A stretch of DNA of 64,000 nucleotides, from positions 1 to 64,000 of the forward strand of contig JAUXYJ010000102.1 of NCBI GenBank assembly GCA_030694465.1, given 5' to 3'. Shown one piece after another: positions 34,628-43,646 of the stretch. The translations under genes were made by a program, and so were the position numbers. Numbering within the stretch: position 1 is the first letter of the stretch; each line of letters begins with the position of its first letter. The stretch is from Deltaproteobacteria bacterium (lineage in GTDB: Bacteria > Myxococcota_A > Polyangia > Polyangiales > Ga0077539). The notes beneath the pieces are model-generated. The model ran no database searches. It saw only the letters and a list, made by a program, of their open reading frames with translations, and had not been told where the DNA came from.

Positions 34628-35661
34628 GCCCTACCCCCTCGCACACGCTCGCCACGTTGCTCTTGAGTGGCCTCGCAAGCTGCGGTGCCCTCGGAGCCCC
34701 TGCGCGAGGTGACCGTGATCTCCCCGCGGGATTGCTCACGGGCTACGCGGCGCTCGCAGGAGGCAGCAGCCCCTCGGGAAGCGCCCTGTGGCTCACCGCA
34801 GACCGCGGAGGCTCCCTTGATCGCCCCTCGGTCGTACAGCTCGGCCCGCGCCGTGTGCTCTTCGCAACCGAGCACCCACAGAGCGCCCCATCCCGCATCG
34901 TACGCGCTGCAGAACGTACCGCCGGGCTGCTCGATTTCGACGCCCCCGCGGTGGCGTTTGAGCAAGCGCAGACCTGGGAGCGAGACGGCGTCCGCGCCCC
35001 CTCCGCGGTCGCACACCGCGGGCGTATTGTCATGGCCTACGAGTCCAACGGAGCGCTGGGCATCGCGACCAGCACCGACGGCGTCACATTTGTCCGAACC
35101 GACATGCCCATCTTGCGCGCCGACGCGAGCCACGGCGAAGACCTCGCGCTGGGCGCTCCGTCCCTTGCGCGCGCTCCCAACGGCACGTGGTGGCTCGCAT
35201 ACCACAGCGGCGGAAAACTCTTTATCGCACAATCGAGTAGCGAATTTGCAGATCAATCTTGGACACGCGTGGGCTCGGGTCCTCTCGCCGAGGGCGCATG
35301 GGTCACCCCCACAGGCGCGACGACGCCTGCGCGTGAGAGCCTCAGCGAGCCCTCGCTGCTGATCGAGCGGACTCCCAGCGGTCGGACGCTCTGCGTGCTC
35401 GCCGCGACGCTCACCTCGGCGCCTACGGTGCCCGTTACGCCGACCCAATTGGCGGGGTTTGCTGCCTACGATTGCGAGGGATTTGTCCGCTCGCCGCTGC
35501 CTCTGTACGTCGAGCGCGGAGCCTCGGTCGGAGGGGGAGCTTTTGACCGCATTTCGCCTCGCACATTGCTCCTGTGGGTCAGCCGCCCCGATGGCTCACG
35601 CCGAGGCATCGGCGCGCTCATCACGCCCGGTGGGCTGCGCGTCGGACCTCCGCTTGGGTGA
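34624..35661 (+). CDS. Lipoprotein resembling five-bladed propeller glycosidase-like proteins
   Basis: 345 residues. Lipobox LASC (Cys20), then repeated blade-like strands with a recurring pattern: SVVQLGPRRVLFATE, SAVAHRGRIVMAYESNG, SLARAPNGTWWLAYHSGG. These resemble GH43/GH68 or sialidase-type propellers, but the catalytic residues cannot be placed with confidence. Translationally coupled to the preceding gene. Its last 196 bases are antisense to the 3' end of the CapA-like gene, and the protein reads normally through that stretch. Confidence 0.72.
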   Translation: MSPTPSHTLATLLLSGLASCGALGAPARGDRDLPAGLLTGYAALAGGSSPSGSALWLTADRGGSLDRPSVVQLGPRRVLFATEHPQSAPSRIVRAAERTAGLLDFDAPAVAFEQAQTWERDGVRAPSAVAHRGRIVMAYESNGALGIATSTDGVTFVRTDMPILRADASHGEDLALGAPSLARAPNGTWWLAYHSGGKLFIAQSSSEFADQSWTRVGSGPLAEGAWVTPTGATTPARESLSEPSLLIERTPSGRTLCVLAATLTSAPTVPVTPTQLAGFAAYDCEGFVRSPLPLYVERGASVGGGAFDRISPRTLLLWVSRPDGSRRGIGALITPGGLRVGPPLG

Positions 35662-37037
35662 GCTTCGCGAGCGACCGCACGTGACGGAGTGAGCACACGT
35701 CCCCACGCCGCGATGCGCGCCGCGCTCTGCACGTAGCCCTGCGCAGAGCCCGGGAGTTCACTCTCATCCATCAGCGAATTTGCACCAATGCGTGTACGCA
35801 GTGACTGCCACCGTGCTTGAAGCATCGGGTCTTGGCCTCCCTCACGAGGCATGAGCGCGGCCTCAATGTGTGTCACCGAATGGCTCTCGCGTCGGGAGTG
35901 CCCGTTGAGGGTCCAGACAGGCACCCAGCCCGAGCTGCGAAGCGACAGGCGACCAGGCCCAGGGCGATTGAACCGGAGCACCGCCAAGAGCCCCTCGCGT
36001 GTGCGCGGATCCAGGGGCATCGCGTAGGCGCCATCGCGGATCGGTTCAAGGCGAGCCTCGGCGGCATAGCCCTGATTCGACAAGAGATTTCCGAGCGAAT
36101 AGAAAAGCGGAACTTCACGCGCACCCACCGTCATCGACTCAACCGGGTGCGGCGTATGCGAGTGATGTCCGATCACCGCGTCTGCGCCCGCCTCGGCACA
36201 GCGTCGAAAGAAATCACGGTCTCCGCGCAGGGGCTGATCGCCGTACTCGACCCCCGTGTGCAACGAGACAATCACTGCAGCACAGTCAGCCCGCGCGGCG
36301 GTGATCGCGTGGACAAAGTCGCTCGCCTCGGTGCCCTCGCCGTCACGCGCGAGGGTCAATCGTGTGTGCGTATCTCGCGGCGTAGGCATGTCGAAGTTAA
36401 GCAAGCGCGTCGCGGCGAGGACACACAGGGTCTCGCCCAACACCGTAAACCGCGCGGGGCTCACAGAGGGTCCACGCGCGAGCGCTCCGCCCATCGGGAC
36501 GATCCCCGCGCGCGTGAGCGTGGCGAGCGTCTCGGCGACGCCTGAGACGCCCATGTCGTAGCCGTGATTGTTGGCAACCGAAGCGCCGTCGATCCCTGCT
36601 TGAGCGAGCGCTTGGACAAAGTCATCGTGCACATTGAACTGCAATTGCACACGCGAAATCGGCCGCGACGGTACGGCTGGGGTCTCGAAGTTCACCAGCG
36701 CTAAGTCCGCGCCCCGCAACACAGGCGCGATCCCTTGCCACTGCTGCTCGGCGCCATACGCTCCCAGCGCGTCGAGCACGTCTCCATGCGGAACCACGTC
36801 CCCACCAAACACCACAGTCGCCACCCGCGCGCGCTCTGCGAGCTCGGCCCGATAATCCGCATGAAGTGTGAGAATTCGCTGCTCAATTCGCGCCGCCGCG
36901 ACAACCACTCCGCGCGGTCCATGCAGCCCCATGGCCGAGCGATTCTCTCGCACGCGAGACCCATGCAGCGACGTCGCCGGACACGACACGCACAGGCCCG
37001 CAAGCCCTAACACTCCTACGCCAAACCATCGCGACAT
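35466..37037 (-). CDS. CapA/PgsA-family metallophosphatase-like lipoprotein
   Basis: 523 residues from MSRWFGVG. Signal peptide with a cysteine near residue 19 (CVSC), a weak lipobox. The CapA domain is clear: VVFGGDVVPHGDV, NFETPAVPSRP, the VANNHGYDMG motif, VSLHTGVEYGD, GHHSHTPHPVE and LFYSLGNLLSN. This family is related to calcineurin-like metallophosphatases and is linked to poly-gamma-glutamate capsule work; here no pgsB/C partner is adjacent. The final roughly 65 residues are Pro/Arg-rich and coded antisense to the neighbouring lipoprotein gene. The leader region contains a partial family A palindrome (GCGACGTCGCCGG near 36969). Confidence 0.88.
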   Translation of the reverse strand: MSRWFGVGVLGLAGLCVSCPATSLHGSRVRENRSAMGLHGPRGVVVAAARIEQRILTLHADYRAELAERARVATVVFGGDVVPHGDVLDALGAYGAEQQWQGIAPVLRGADLALVNFETPAVPSRPISRVQLQFNVHDDFVQALAQAGIDGASVANNHGYDMGVSGVAETLATLTRAGIVPMGGALARGPSVSPARFTVLGETLCVLAATRLLNFDMPTPRDTHTRLTLARDGEGTEASDFVHAITAARADCAAVIVSLHTGVEYGDQPLRGDRDFFRRCAEAGADAVIGHHSHTPHPVESMTVGAREVPLFYSLGNLLSNQGYAAEARLEPIRDGAYAMPLDPRTREGLLAVLRFNRPGPGRLSLRSSGWVPVWTLNGHSRRESHSVTHIEAALMPREGGQDPMLQARWQSLRTRIGANSLMDESELPGSAQGYVQSAARIAAWGRVLTPSRAVAREAHPSGGPTRSPPGVMSAPMPRREPSGRLTHRSNVRGEMRSKAPPPTEAPRSTYRGSGERTNPSQS

Positions 37038-37237
37038 TCGGGTCTCTCGCCCTCTCGCCGGGTCGCACGCGCGCAACGGCTCTCAGCGCACACCGCACGC
37101 CGAGAGCACGCACACACGTGCACCCTCACACGGCGTGTCCCTGTGACTCACCGCACGAAGACGGCCTACCACGGAGAAATCACGGCGACGCAATTTGCTG
37201 CCAAACGCGCCGCGCTACCCCCACCCACAAGCACGCG

Positions 37238-37256
37238 AGACTTACAGCGTAAGTCT
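37238..37256 (-). terminator. Stem-loop after the receiver/DUF4388 gene
   Basis: Perfect 8-bp stem AGACTTAC, 3-base loop, GTAAGTCT, starting 10 bases past the stop codon of the minus-strand gene ending at 37266. No T-run follows on the minus strand. Serves as a likely transcript end. Confidence 0.45.
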
Positions 37257-37265
37257 TAGATGCGC

Positions 37266-40166
37266 TCAGAGCCCTGCGCGGCAGTCGCTGGCGTAGCGAC
37301 CGGGCAACGCTGCACAGCGACGAAACGCTGCGCGAGACTCTGCGGCGTTGCGACGAGGCCCCTCAGAGCGCGCTGCGCCAAGGACGTACCAGCCAAGCTG
37401 ATTGGTCGGAGCCATCTGTGTAGCGCGCTCGGCCCATTCGCCCGCGTGGACAAGATCCCCGCGATTTGCCAGGGCAAACGCATAGCGTGCGAGCGCAGCG
37501 CCGTCATTGCCTCCAGCGTCCACGTAGGCTTGAAACGCTACGGACGACTGCGCATACGCGCGCCCCTGGACCCGCTGCGCTGCGATCAACAAGGCCTCGG
37601 GCCCCGAGGGCGCCTCGGCCACCGCAGCGTCTTCGACGGCGACGGGCGTCGGAGGCGTTGTGGCCACCACAGCCGCAGCCGCATCTGCGACGGGGTCAGT
37701 CACGGGTGTCGAAGGGATAGGGTCCGTCGCCGTCGCGACCGTCGCTGCCGCGTCTTCGCTCACAGCCGCAGCAACAGAGGCGTCTGCTTCGGCGTTCTGC
37801 GCGGGCTGGGTCGACGGTGGCGGAGTGGGTGTGGGCGTGGGCTCTGGATCACGGGTCGTCGCGACGGGATCTTCGATCGGTCGGAGCGCCGGAAGCGTGG
37901 TCTCTTGAACGCCAAAGTACTTACGGTAGACAGCAAATCCGCCCACGATTCCGAGGATGGCGACCATGATCGCGACCGTCGCGTACATCAGCGTCTTGCT
38001 GGGCGGGTTCTCTTTGTGCGCCTCAGGCTCGAGGTCATCAAAGCTGTCGTGATTGGTCTTGTAGGCAGACTCGTAGGACTTGTCCGAGAAGAACGCCTTG
38101 GCGTCATCGCCAAGCTCACTGTGGCTGACTTTGCGCTCGCGCTTTCCGTCAGCCTTCTTCTCGTCAGCCTTCTTCTCGTCGGCTTTCTTCTCGTCGGCTT
38201 TCTTCTCGTCGGCTTTCTTCTCGTCAGCCTTCTTCTCGTCGGCTTTCTTCTCGTCGGCTTTCTTCTCGTCGGCTTTCTTCTCGTCAGCTTTCTTCTCGTC
38301 AGCCTTCTTCTCGTCAGCCTTCTTCTCGTCAGCTTTCGCCTCTACGGCCGCTGCAACCGCGGCTTCGGCCTCGCCTTTAGCGCTGCGCGGAAACTGAATG
38401 ACAGTGCCGCCTTCGGGCCTAGGCTCTTCAGAAGCGGCGGACGGCGCGGGTTCGGTCGGCGGAGTCGCGGGCTCAGTGGCAGCCGCGGGCTCAGTGGCAG
38501 CCGCGGGCGGAGGGGCGACCTCGGGCGCGCTCGCAGAAACCGCGGTCGTTGCAACCTCGGCGCTGCTCTGCTCGTCAGACTCCTCGTCGTCCATGGGCGC
38601 CGAAGAGCTGGTCGCGGACGGCGCAGTGCTGCTCGTGGCACCCTTTGCAGAGTCCGCGAATTCACGTTTGCTACGGTTTTTCTTTCCTCGATGCTTGGCC
38701 ACGGGCCGCTCCTCAGAAGTCCTGGCGGCCTGATGGGACGGCCGCGTACCATGGGGGTTCGGAGACGATGCTGAGTGCTCCGACGACGAGCTTCCTTCAG
38801 CCACAATCGACGCCGCCTGGTGTGGCGGACTCGATTGCGGATTCAGAACAGCGGGGACAATAGCAGGTACCGCGGGGACATCATCCGACTGCATCGATGC
38901 CGCCGTCGCTTCTGCCTCTCTCGCAGTATCATTGCGCACCGCGGACGCCTGCAGTGCTTCGCGCTCTGCTGTCGTTTCGCGCTGCAATAGCTCAGGCAAA
39001 ATCACATCGGTGTGCCCTACAACGATGTCTTGCGGGATACCGGGCGGGGTGCTGTCGGGCCGCGACGATTCGACCTCGGTCTCAAACCCCTGCCGTGTGC
39101 CACTCGCGACACGCACGGGCGCGTCGCCCTCGATCTCAGGGGGCGGAATCAAACGCACTTCTTCGTGCAAAATCGCTCCCAAAACTGCTGGAGCGGTCAC
39201 CTGCGTGATGAGCCCTTCGAAGTAGAGCTTGGTCAACGTGGCGAGGGCCTCGAGATCATCAAGGCCACTCTCATCGACGACCTCTAACAGCGATTTGCGC
39301 CCGTCAAATGCACGCAAAACAGGGTTGATCTCGTCCGGAATCTCTCCCAAGCGCGCCATCAGCTCCGCGATGTCTACCTCGAAGACCGCGTCCAACGGCG
39401 GCAGCTGCTCGCACATGCGCTGCCACTCATCGAGACGTCGCATGCCCTCCATGAGCAACCCCTGGGTCGACAGCTCGATGGTGCTCGCTTGTGCCGAGGC
39501 GCCGAAGCGAATCTCAAAGGTCCCGTCCGTCCACAAGAGCATCCGGTAGACCGCCGCTGCGCTGAGTTTTTTCAGCGCGCGCGCGTCGACCACCTTGCCT
39601 TCGCGAAAGAACAAGACCCCGCGTCCCTGCGGCGCGTCGACCTCAAGCACCCCGCTCTTGCGGCCCAGATCAATCGTCGAGAGCAAGTCCACCAGACCCA
39701 TCTCACTGAGCAGCCCGCTAAAGCTCGCGCGTGAGGTCCGACCCTCCATGCCCTCGCGCTGCTTTTTGGCCAGCACAAGCTGGATGCGCGTCTGGATCTC
39801 GCGGAGATAAATGGGCTTGGTGAGATAGTCTTCGACGCCAAGCTCAAGGCCGCGGATTTTGTCCTCAATGAGCGAGCTCGACGTGAGAAAAATAAACGGG
39901 ATCGCGTACCAGACCGGGTCGTCTTTGAGCCTCCGGCAGAGCGAATAGCCGTCGGACAACGGCACATCGCCATCGTCTCGTGGCTTGGACGGCGCGAGCC
40001 GCGTGTCCGACACCACGAGGTCCGGCATCGCCAGCTCGATCGCCTCGATCGCCTCCGACGCGCTCTGCACATGCGTGACGCTGTATCCTGCGTTGCGCAG
40101 CGACACATCCAACACACGCGCGCTGCGTGTGTCTGCGTCGACAAGCAATACCGTCTGTCTGGCCAA
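37266..40166 (-). CDS. Response-regulator receiver/DUF4388 protein with (ADEKK)n linker and membrane helix
   Basis: 966 residues. An N-terminal receiver domain has phosphoacceptor Asp54 (LVVSDTRL), Thr95 and Lys117 (LTKPIYLRE). A DUF4388 (PATAN-like) domain follows at about 140-240 (FSGLLSEMGLVDLLSTIDLGRKSGVLEV). Then a second similar helical region, a long Ser/Ala/Pro/Glu-rich stretch, twelve tandem ADEKK units, one membrane helix near 730-750 (MYATVAIMVAILGIVGGFAVY), an Ala/Thr/Asp-rich linker and a C-terminal TPR-like domain. The receiver side should be cytoplasmic and the TPR part outside. DUF4388 receiver proteins are common in Myxococcota; no partner kinase is adjacent. Confidence 0.85.
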   Translation of the reverse strand: MARQTVLLVDADTRSARVLDVSLRNAGYSVTHVQSASEAIEAIELAMPDLVVSDTRLAPSKPRDDGDVPLSDGYSLCRRLKDDPVWYAIPFIFLTSSSLIEDKIRGLELGVEDYLTKPIYLREIQTRIQLVLAKKQREGMEGRTSRASFSGLLSEMGLVDLLSTIDLGRKSGVLEVDAPQGRGVLFFREGKVVDARALKKLSAAAVYRMLLWTDGTFEIRFGASAQASTIELSTQGLLMEGMRRLDEWQRMCEQLPPLDAVFEVDIAELMARLGEIPDEINPVLRAFDGRKSLLEVVDESGLDDLEALATLTKLYFEGLITQVTAPAVLGAILHEEVRLIPPPEIEGDAPVRVASGTRQGFETEVESSRPDSTPPGIPQDIVVGHTDVILPELLQRETTAEREALQASAVRNDTAREAEATAASMQSDDVPAVPAIVPAVLNPQSSPPHQAASIVAEGSSSSEHSASSPNPHGTRPSHQAARTSEERPVAKHRGKKNRSKREFADSAKGATSSTAPSATSSSAPMDDEESDEQSSAEVATTAVSASAPEVAPPPAAATEPAAATEPATPPTEPAPSAASEEPRPEGGTVIQFPRSAKGEAEAAVAAAVEAKADEKKADEKKADEKKADEKKADEKKADEKKADEKKADEKKADEKKADEKKADEKKADEKKADGKRERKVSHSELGDDAKAFFSDKSYESAYKTNHDSFDDLEPEAHKENPPSKTLMYATVAIMVAILGIVGGFAVYRKYFGVQETTLPALRPIEDPVATTRDPEPTPTPTPPPSTQPAQNAEADASVAAAVSEDAAATVATATDPIPSTPVTDPVADAAAAVVATTPPTPVAVEDAAVAEAPSGPEALLIAAQRVQGRAYAQSSVAFQAYVDAGGNDGAALARYAFALANRGDLVHAGEWAERATQMAPTNQLGWYVLGAARSEGPRRNAAESRAAFRRCAALPGRYASDCRAGL
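38161..38340 (-). repeat. Tandem 15-base coding repeat (ADEKK)
   Basis: Twelve uninterrupted 15-base units, each encoding ADEKK on the minus strand, differing only at two synonymous positions. Highly charged linker within the receiver/DUF4388 protein. No spacers, so not a CRISPR array. Confidence 0.9.
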
Positions 40167-40416
40167 AGAACTCTCGACCTCGTACGCGCTGGCAATTTAC
40201 TCGCGAGTCACAACCGCAGCGTATCTGCCGTCGCGTGGGTCACCCGTGAGTGATAGGGACACTAACCCGCGCGGATGCTCGCTTGAGCACGTGAGATGTC
40301 AAGCAAATCGGGGTTACCGACTCTCCAGTGATTCAATAGCTTTTCAAAGCATTTCAATTCGCGATAACCTCCCGCGGTAATCTCTCCCCATTTACCGAGC
40401 ACAGGCGTCGCCCACC

Positions 40417-40827
40417 ATGTCCGCAACACGCATTGTATCTGTCGTTTTGCTCTCACTCTCGCTCTTCTCGATGGGCGCTGGCTGCAAGAACAAGGCGCTC
40501 ACGTTTGAGAGCATCAACCCGCCCAGCGGTCGTCTCGGTGGCGGCGAAGAGCTGCGCATTCGCGGCACAGGCTTTGGTCAGCTCGGAAATCTTCAGGACG
40601 TCCGCATCGGTGGCCGCGCCGCGACCAACGTCGGCGTCCAGGGCGACGACACCATCGTGCTCACCACCCCTGAGGGCCTCGAATCTCAGGCGAATACCCC
40701 ACTCGACGTCACCTTGCTCAGCTCCGATGGCAAGAGCATCTTGCTCCGCAGCGCGTTTACGTTTGTGCCCGGCGGCGCAGGAGCTGGCGCCACAGGGCCC
40801 AACGCCGATCTTCGCCGTCGCCTCTGA
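40417..40827 (+). CDS. Small lipoprotein with an IPT/TIG domain
   Basis: 136 residues. Signal peptide with lipobox MGAGC (Cys23), followed by one immunoglobulin-like IPT/TIG domain: INPPSGRLGGGEELRIRGTGFG at the start, VRIGGRAATNV in the middle, DVTLLSSDGKSILLRSAFTFV at the end. Such domains act in binding or structure at the cell surface. The stop codon lies inside a terminator-like stem. It is preceded by a 250-base gap after the divergent receiver gene in which I see no gene. Confidence 0.85.
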   Translation: MSATRIVSVVLLSLSLFSMGAGCKNKALTFESINPPSGRLGGGEELRIRGTGFGQLGNLQDVRIGGRAATNVGVQGDDTIVLTTPEGLESQANTPLDVTLLSSDGKSILLRSAFTFVPGGAGAGATGPNADLRRRL

Positions 40828-40843
40828 TTGGCCTCAGCCAATC
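40826..40843. terminator. Bidirectional stem-loop between convergent genes
   Basis: Perfect 7-bp stem GATTGGC, loop CTCA, GCCAATC, overlapping the stop codon of the IPT lipoprotein and 22 bases from the end of the convergent CAP-domain gene. Confidence 0.5.
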
Positions 40844-40864
40844 ACTCTCCCACGTCGTTGAGCG

Positions 40865-42487
40865 CTATCGGGGATAGCCCAACACGTAGATCACAAAGAT
40901 CGAGTTGGGAGGCATCCCTGGGCGTGAGCCCTGCGAGATGCCAATCCCCATCCCCGCGACCTCATAGTTGAACAGAGGCTCAAGACCCGTCGCGTCCTCG
41001 ACACTCGGGACAATCGTCGCAAGCACCTCGATGCGACGAAAGACCAAGCCCGCGCGAGAGGCCTCACGGTTGGCCTGCTCAACGACACGCTGCTGTGTCG
41101 GTGCGCTGGGCGAAAAGAACGCCTGTGCGGCACGCGACGCGACCTCCATCAGCTGCGGCCGCGCGACCACCGGGTTGACTCCACGACGCTGCCGTACCGA
41201 GTTAATGCGCTCAAGCACGCGATCGGGAGCCTGCGCGACGTTCACGGTCGCGGCGACCTCGACGAAGTCCTGCGTGACGATAAAGCCACCGGCGACGCTT
41301 GGGTCTCGCACAGCGCCAATGCCAACGTGGGTGACGCGCGCGTTCTCGATGTTGGCGCGGTGGCCTGGGGACTCCATAAGGCCCTGATGGATCTCTTCGC
41401 TCCCGCTGCCTCGGCCGATGTTCTCTAGAATGACTCCGCTCTGGATTCCGGCAGCGCGAATGCGATCTCCGGGCGTGCGACCGTCTTGGCTGTTGTGCGC
41501 AAACGTGCGCGTCGTGGCCATCGCTTCGCTGTGCGCGCGCGCGACGTCGGCGAGGTTTGGCATGAGCGTCAGAGCGGGTCGATGGGCCGCCAGTCGGACC
41601 TCGTTAATCCGCTGCATGAGCGCGTCGACCACCTGCGCGGGCTGCTCGTTTGAGACCTGCGCGACCTCGACCGTGGGGCTCGGTGGATCGACCCCCACGT
41701 AGAGCGGAAAATTCGCGATGACCGTGACCCCAGAGGCCGCGACCGCGAGGAGCTCAACCTGCCAAGTGCCCGAAGAACGCACCGGAAACTGCGTAAAGAA
41801 ATCGGGACCATCGCCCAACGGCGTGCGATCAATGTGCCCCTCGGCGTCGGTGAGCGCGAGCTCAGGGCTGCGGAGCCCTTCTGCCATGGTCCCACGCAGC
41901 AAGACTCGCTCGCCCACGTTGGCGCGCCGGGGCACCAAAGCGCTCAGGGTCACTCGCCTCTGCGAGAGCAACACAGCGACCACGCGTGTGCCGTCTGAGC
42001 CCTGCGCGAGGCCCACCGCCACGCGGTTGTAACCGCCTCCCACGACGTCACGCGCGATCGCATCGGCGACCGAACTGGCGGGGATATCTCCTTGCGAAGT
42101 CACAAGCGAGAGGGCAGGAGTAGGGTCCATCACTCCCGCAGCCCACGCAATGCGTTGGATCGTGCGGGCGCTTGGCGGGCGATGCTGCGCGTGCGTCGCG
42201 ACGCTCTGCGCGACCGTCCGCGCGACGTCGGCCAAGAGACCATCTGCGACCAGCGTCACGCTCGCGCGAGCGGCCCCTGCGATCGCTGCGGTGACCCAAG
42301 GCGCCGTGTTCGCGGCGGGCGAGTCCGCGGCCATGCTGGACTGATAGCCCGGCCCCGAAGCGACCGCGCGTCCGCCCGTACCTGCCCCCAAGGTGTTGCG
42401 CGACCCGCTCCCCGGACATGCGAGTTGAGCGAGCGAAAACGCAAGCATGAGAGCCACCGGGGCCCTAAATTTCGAGGGTGACTTCAC
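40865..42487 (-). CDS. Lipoprotein with CAP/SCP domain
   Basis: 540 residues. Signal peptide with lipobox LAQLAC (Cys24). The first part (about 60-310) is of unknown family and beta-rich; the CAP/SCP domain lies at about 315-430, with INEVRLAAHRPALTLMPNL, ARAHSEAMATTRTFAHN, ENIGRGSGSEEIHQGLMESPGHRANIEN and VTHVGIGAV as landmarks. Bacterial CAP proteins are secreted and may bind lipids or act in the envelope. After it comes another 110-residue region of unknown type. Ends 38 bases from the convergent IPT gene. Confidence 0.87.
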   Translation of the reverse strand: MKSPSKFRAPVALMLAFSLAQLACPGSGSRNTLGAGTGGRAVASGPGYQSSMAADSPAANTAPWVTAAIAGAARASVTLVADGLLADVARTVAQSVATHAQHRPPSARTIQRIAWAAGVMDPTPALSLVTSQGDIPASSVADAIARDVVGGGYNRVAVGLAQGSDGTRVVAVLLSQRRVTLSALVPRRANVGERVLLRGTMAEGLRSPELALTDAEGHIDRTPLGDGPDFFTQFPVRSSGTWQVELLAVAASGVTVIANFPLYVGVDPPSPTVEVAQVSNEQPAQVVDALMQRINEVRLAAHRPALTLMPNLADVARAHSEAMATTRTFAHNSQDGRTPGDRIRAAGIQSGVILENIGRGSGSEEIHQGLMESPGHRANIENARVTHVGIGAVRDPSVAGGFIVTQDFVEVAATVNVAQAPDRVLERINSVRQRRGVNPVVARPQLMEVASRAAQAFFSPSAPTQQRVVEQANREASRAGLVFRRIEVLATIVPSVEDATGLEPLFNYEVAGMGIGISQGSRPGMPPNSIFVIYVLGYPR

Positions 42488-42503
42488 GGGCTAAGCTACT
42501 TTC

Positions 42504-43124
42504 TTACGTGGCTACGGGCTGGGATTCGGCCAGCTCGCTTAAGCCTACCGGACCCTTGGCAAAGCGTCGTCCACACTCGGTGCATGTGAGCGATTCGGGC
42601 AGCTTTTCGCCGCAACGACACATCCAACCGATGCGCCGCGCGGGCACCCCTGCGACGAGCGCAAAGGGCAAGACGTCTTTGGTGACCACCGCGCCCGCGG
42701 CGACAAAGGCACACTCGCCGACCTCGTGCCCACACACGATGGTCGCGTTCGCGCCGATGGACGCTCCGCGCCGGACCACGGTGTCACGAAACGCGTTCTT
42801 GCGTGGAAAAGCGCTACGCGGATTGTTTACGTTGGTAAACACCGCGCTGGGGCCCACGAAGACCTCGGACTCGATGGTCACGTTGTCGTACACGCTGACG
42901 TTGTTCTGGATGCGCACGTGGTCGCCGATGACCACGCGGCTGCCCACATAACAGTTTTGCCCGAGCACACAGTCACGGCCAAGGACTGCGCCAGACGACA
43001 CGTGACAAAAGTGCCAGATCTTGCTGCCTTCACCGACGACTGCGCCTTCGTCTAGGTAAGAGCTCTCGTGGACAAAGACGCCGTGATTTGCTGCGGGGTT
43101 CTGCATCGAAGGGCTGAGGGTCAT
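42504..43124 (-). CDS. Left-handed beta-helix acetyltransferase (WbpD/WlbB-like) with zinc-ribbon-like tail
   Basis: 206 residues. Hexapeptide repeats build a trimeric left-handed beta helix (EGAVVGEGSKIWHFCHVSSGAVLGRDCVLGQN is the typical opening, here given in part as KIWHFCHVSSGAVLG). The NNPRSAFPRKN loop and VAGVPARRIGWM end match UDP-2-acetamido-3-amino-sugar N-acetyltransferases of O-antigen pathways. After the catalytic domain come four cysteines, CRCGEKLP and CTECGRRF, like a zinc ribbon. No other sugar-nucleotide gene is nearby. Lies 16 bases upstream of the CAP lipoprotein gene on the same strand. Confidence 0.86.
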   Translation of the reverse strand: MTLSPSMQNPAANHGVFVHESSYLDEGAVVGEGSKIWHFCHVSSGAVLGRDCVLGQNCYVGSRVVIGDHVRIQNNVSVYDNVTIESEVFVGPSAVFTNVNNPRSAFPRKNAFRDTVVRRGASIGANATIVCGHEVGECAFVAAGAVVTKDVLPFALVAGVPARRIGWMCRCGEKLPESLTCTECGRRFAKGPVGLSELAESQPVAT

Positions 43125-43151
43125 AGCACAGCCCTCGCGGGCTCCGCGCGC

Positions 43152-43550
43152 TTAGCGACGGAGCGCACGGCTCGCACGACGGAGCGCGCGGAGATCGTCG
43201 CGGCCCTCGCGCGCGGCGCCCAGCACGGCAGCGCCCGCATCCAGCGCGACATCGCGCAATAAGTGCGGTGGCGGTGGAGAGTCAGGCTCGGGTGCGGGAG
43301 CCTCGCGCGCTCCGGCGTCGTTGGGTAAGACACCATGACGGATCACGCCTTCGAACTCCGAGCGCGTACGGTCGGCGACACGGCCGCCCGCTTGACGCAT
43401 TTCGTCGCCAAATTCTCTGGCTTCGGGCGTCGTCGCCACACGCCGTGCATGATCACATAGGGTCCTTCGTCCGATCGGAATAAAAAAGAACACATACAGT
43501 CCGACCATGGTCACGAACGCCGAACCCATCCAGCGCGCGAGCTTGAACAT
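43152..43550 (-). CDS. Small membrane protein of unknown function
   Basis: 132 residues from the ATG of MFKLARWMG. One membrane helix near the N-terminus (SAFVTMVGLYVFFFIPIG), then a helical, charged region (RRTLCDHARRVATTPEAREFGDEMRQ type), a Pro-rich segment and a basic C-terminus. No known domain. It lies 27 bases from the acetyltransferase gene on the same strand; whether they are co-functional is unknown. Confidence 0.6.
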   Translation of the reverse strand: MFKLARWMGSAFVTMVGLYVFFFIPIGRRTLCDHARRVATTPEAREFGDEMRQAGGRVADRTRSEFEGVIRHGVLPNDAGAREAPAPEPDSPPPPHLLRDVALDAGAAVLGAAREGRDDLRALRRASRALRR

Positions 43551-43646
43551 CAGCGCAGGTGCTACGAAGCGCCCCGTATAAACACAAATTTCTTGCACTT
43601 TTTCTCTCTCCCCGTTCTGCCTCACCGAGCCCCTCGCAAGACCCTC

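Noticed and set aside
38161..38340. Regular short repeats that might be read as a CRISPR array
   Set aside because: Units are directly adjacent with no spacers, in frame, and encode ADEKK.
37260..38774. A 504-residue plus-strand reading frame with apparent repeated hydrophobic segments (LLVGFLLVSL)
   Set aside because: It is the antisense image of the (ADEKK)12 repeat and the Ala/Asp-rich linker of the receiver/DUF4388 gene, which has clear domains on the minus strand.
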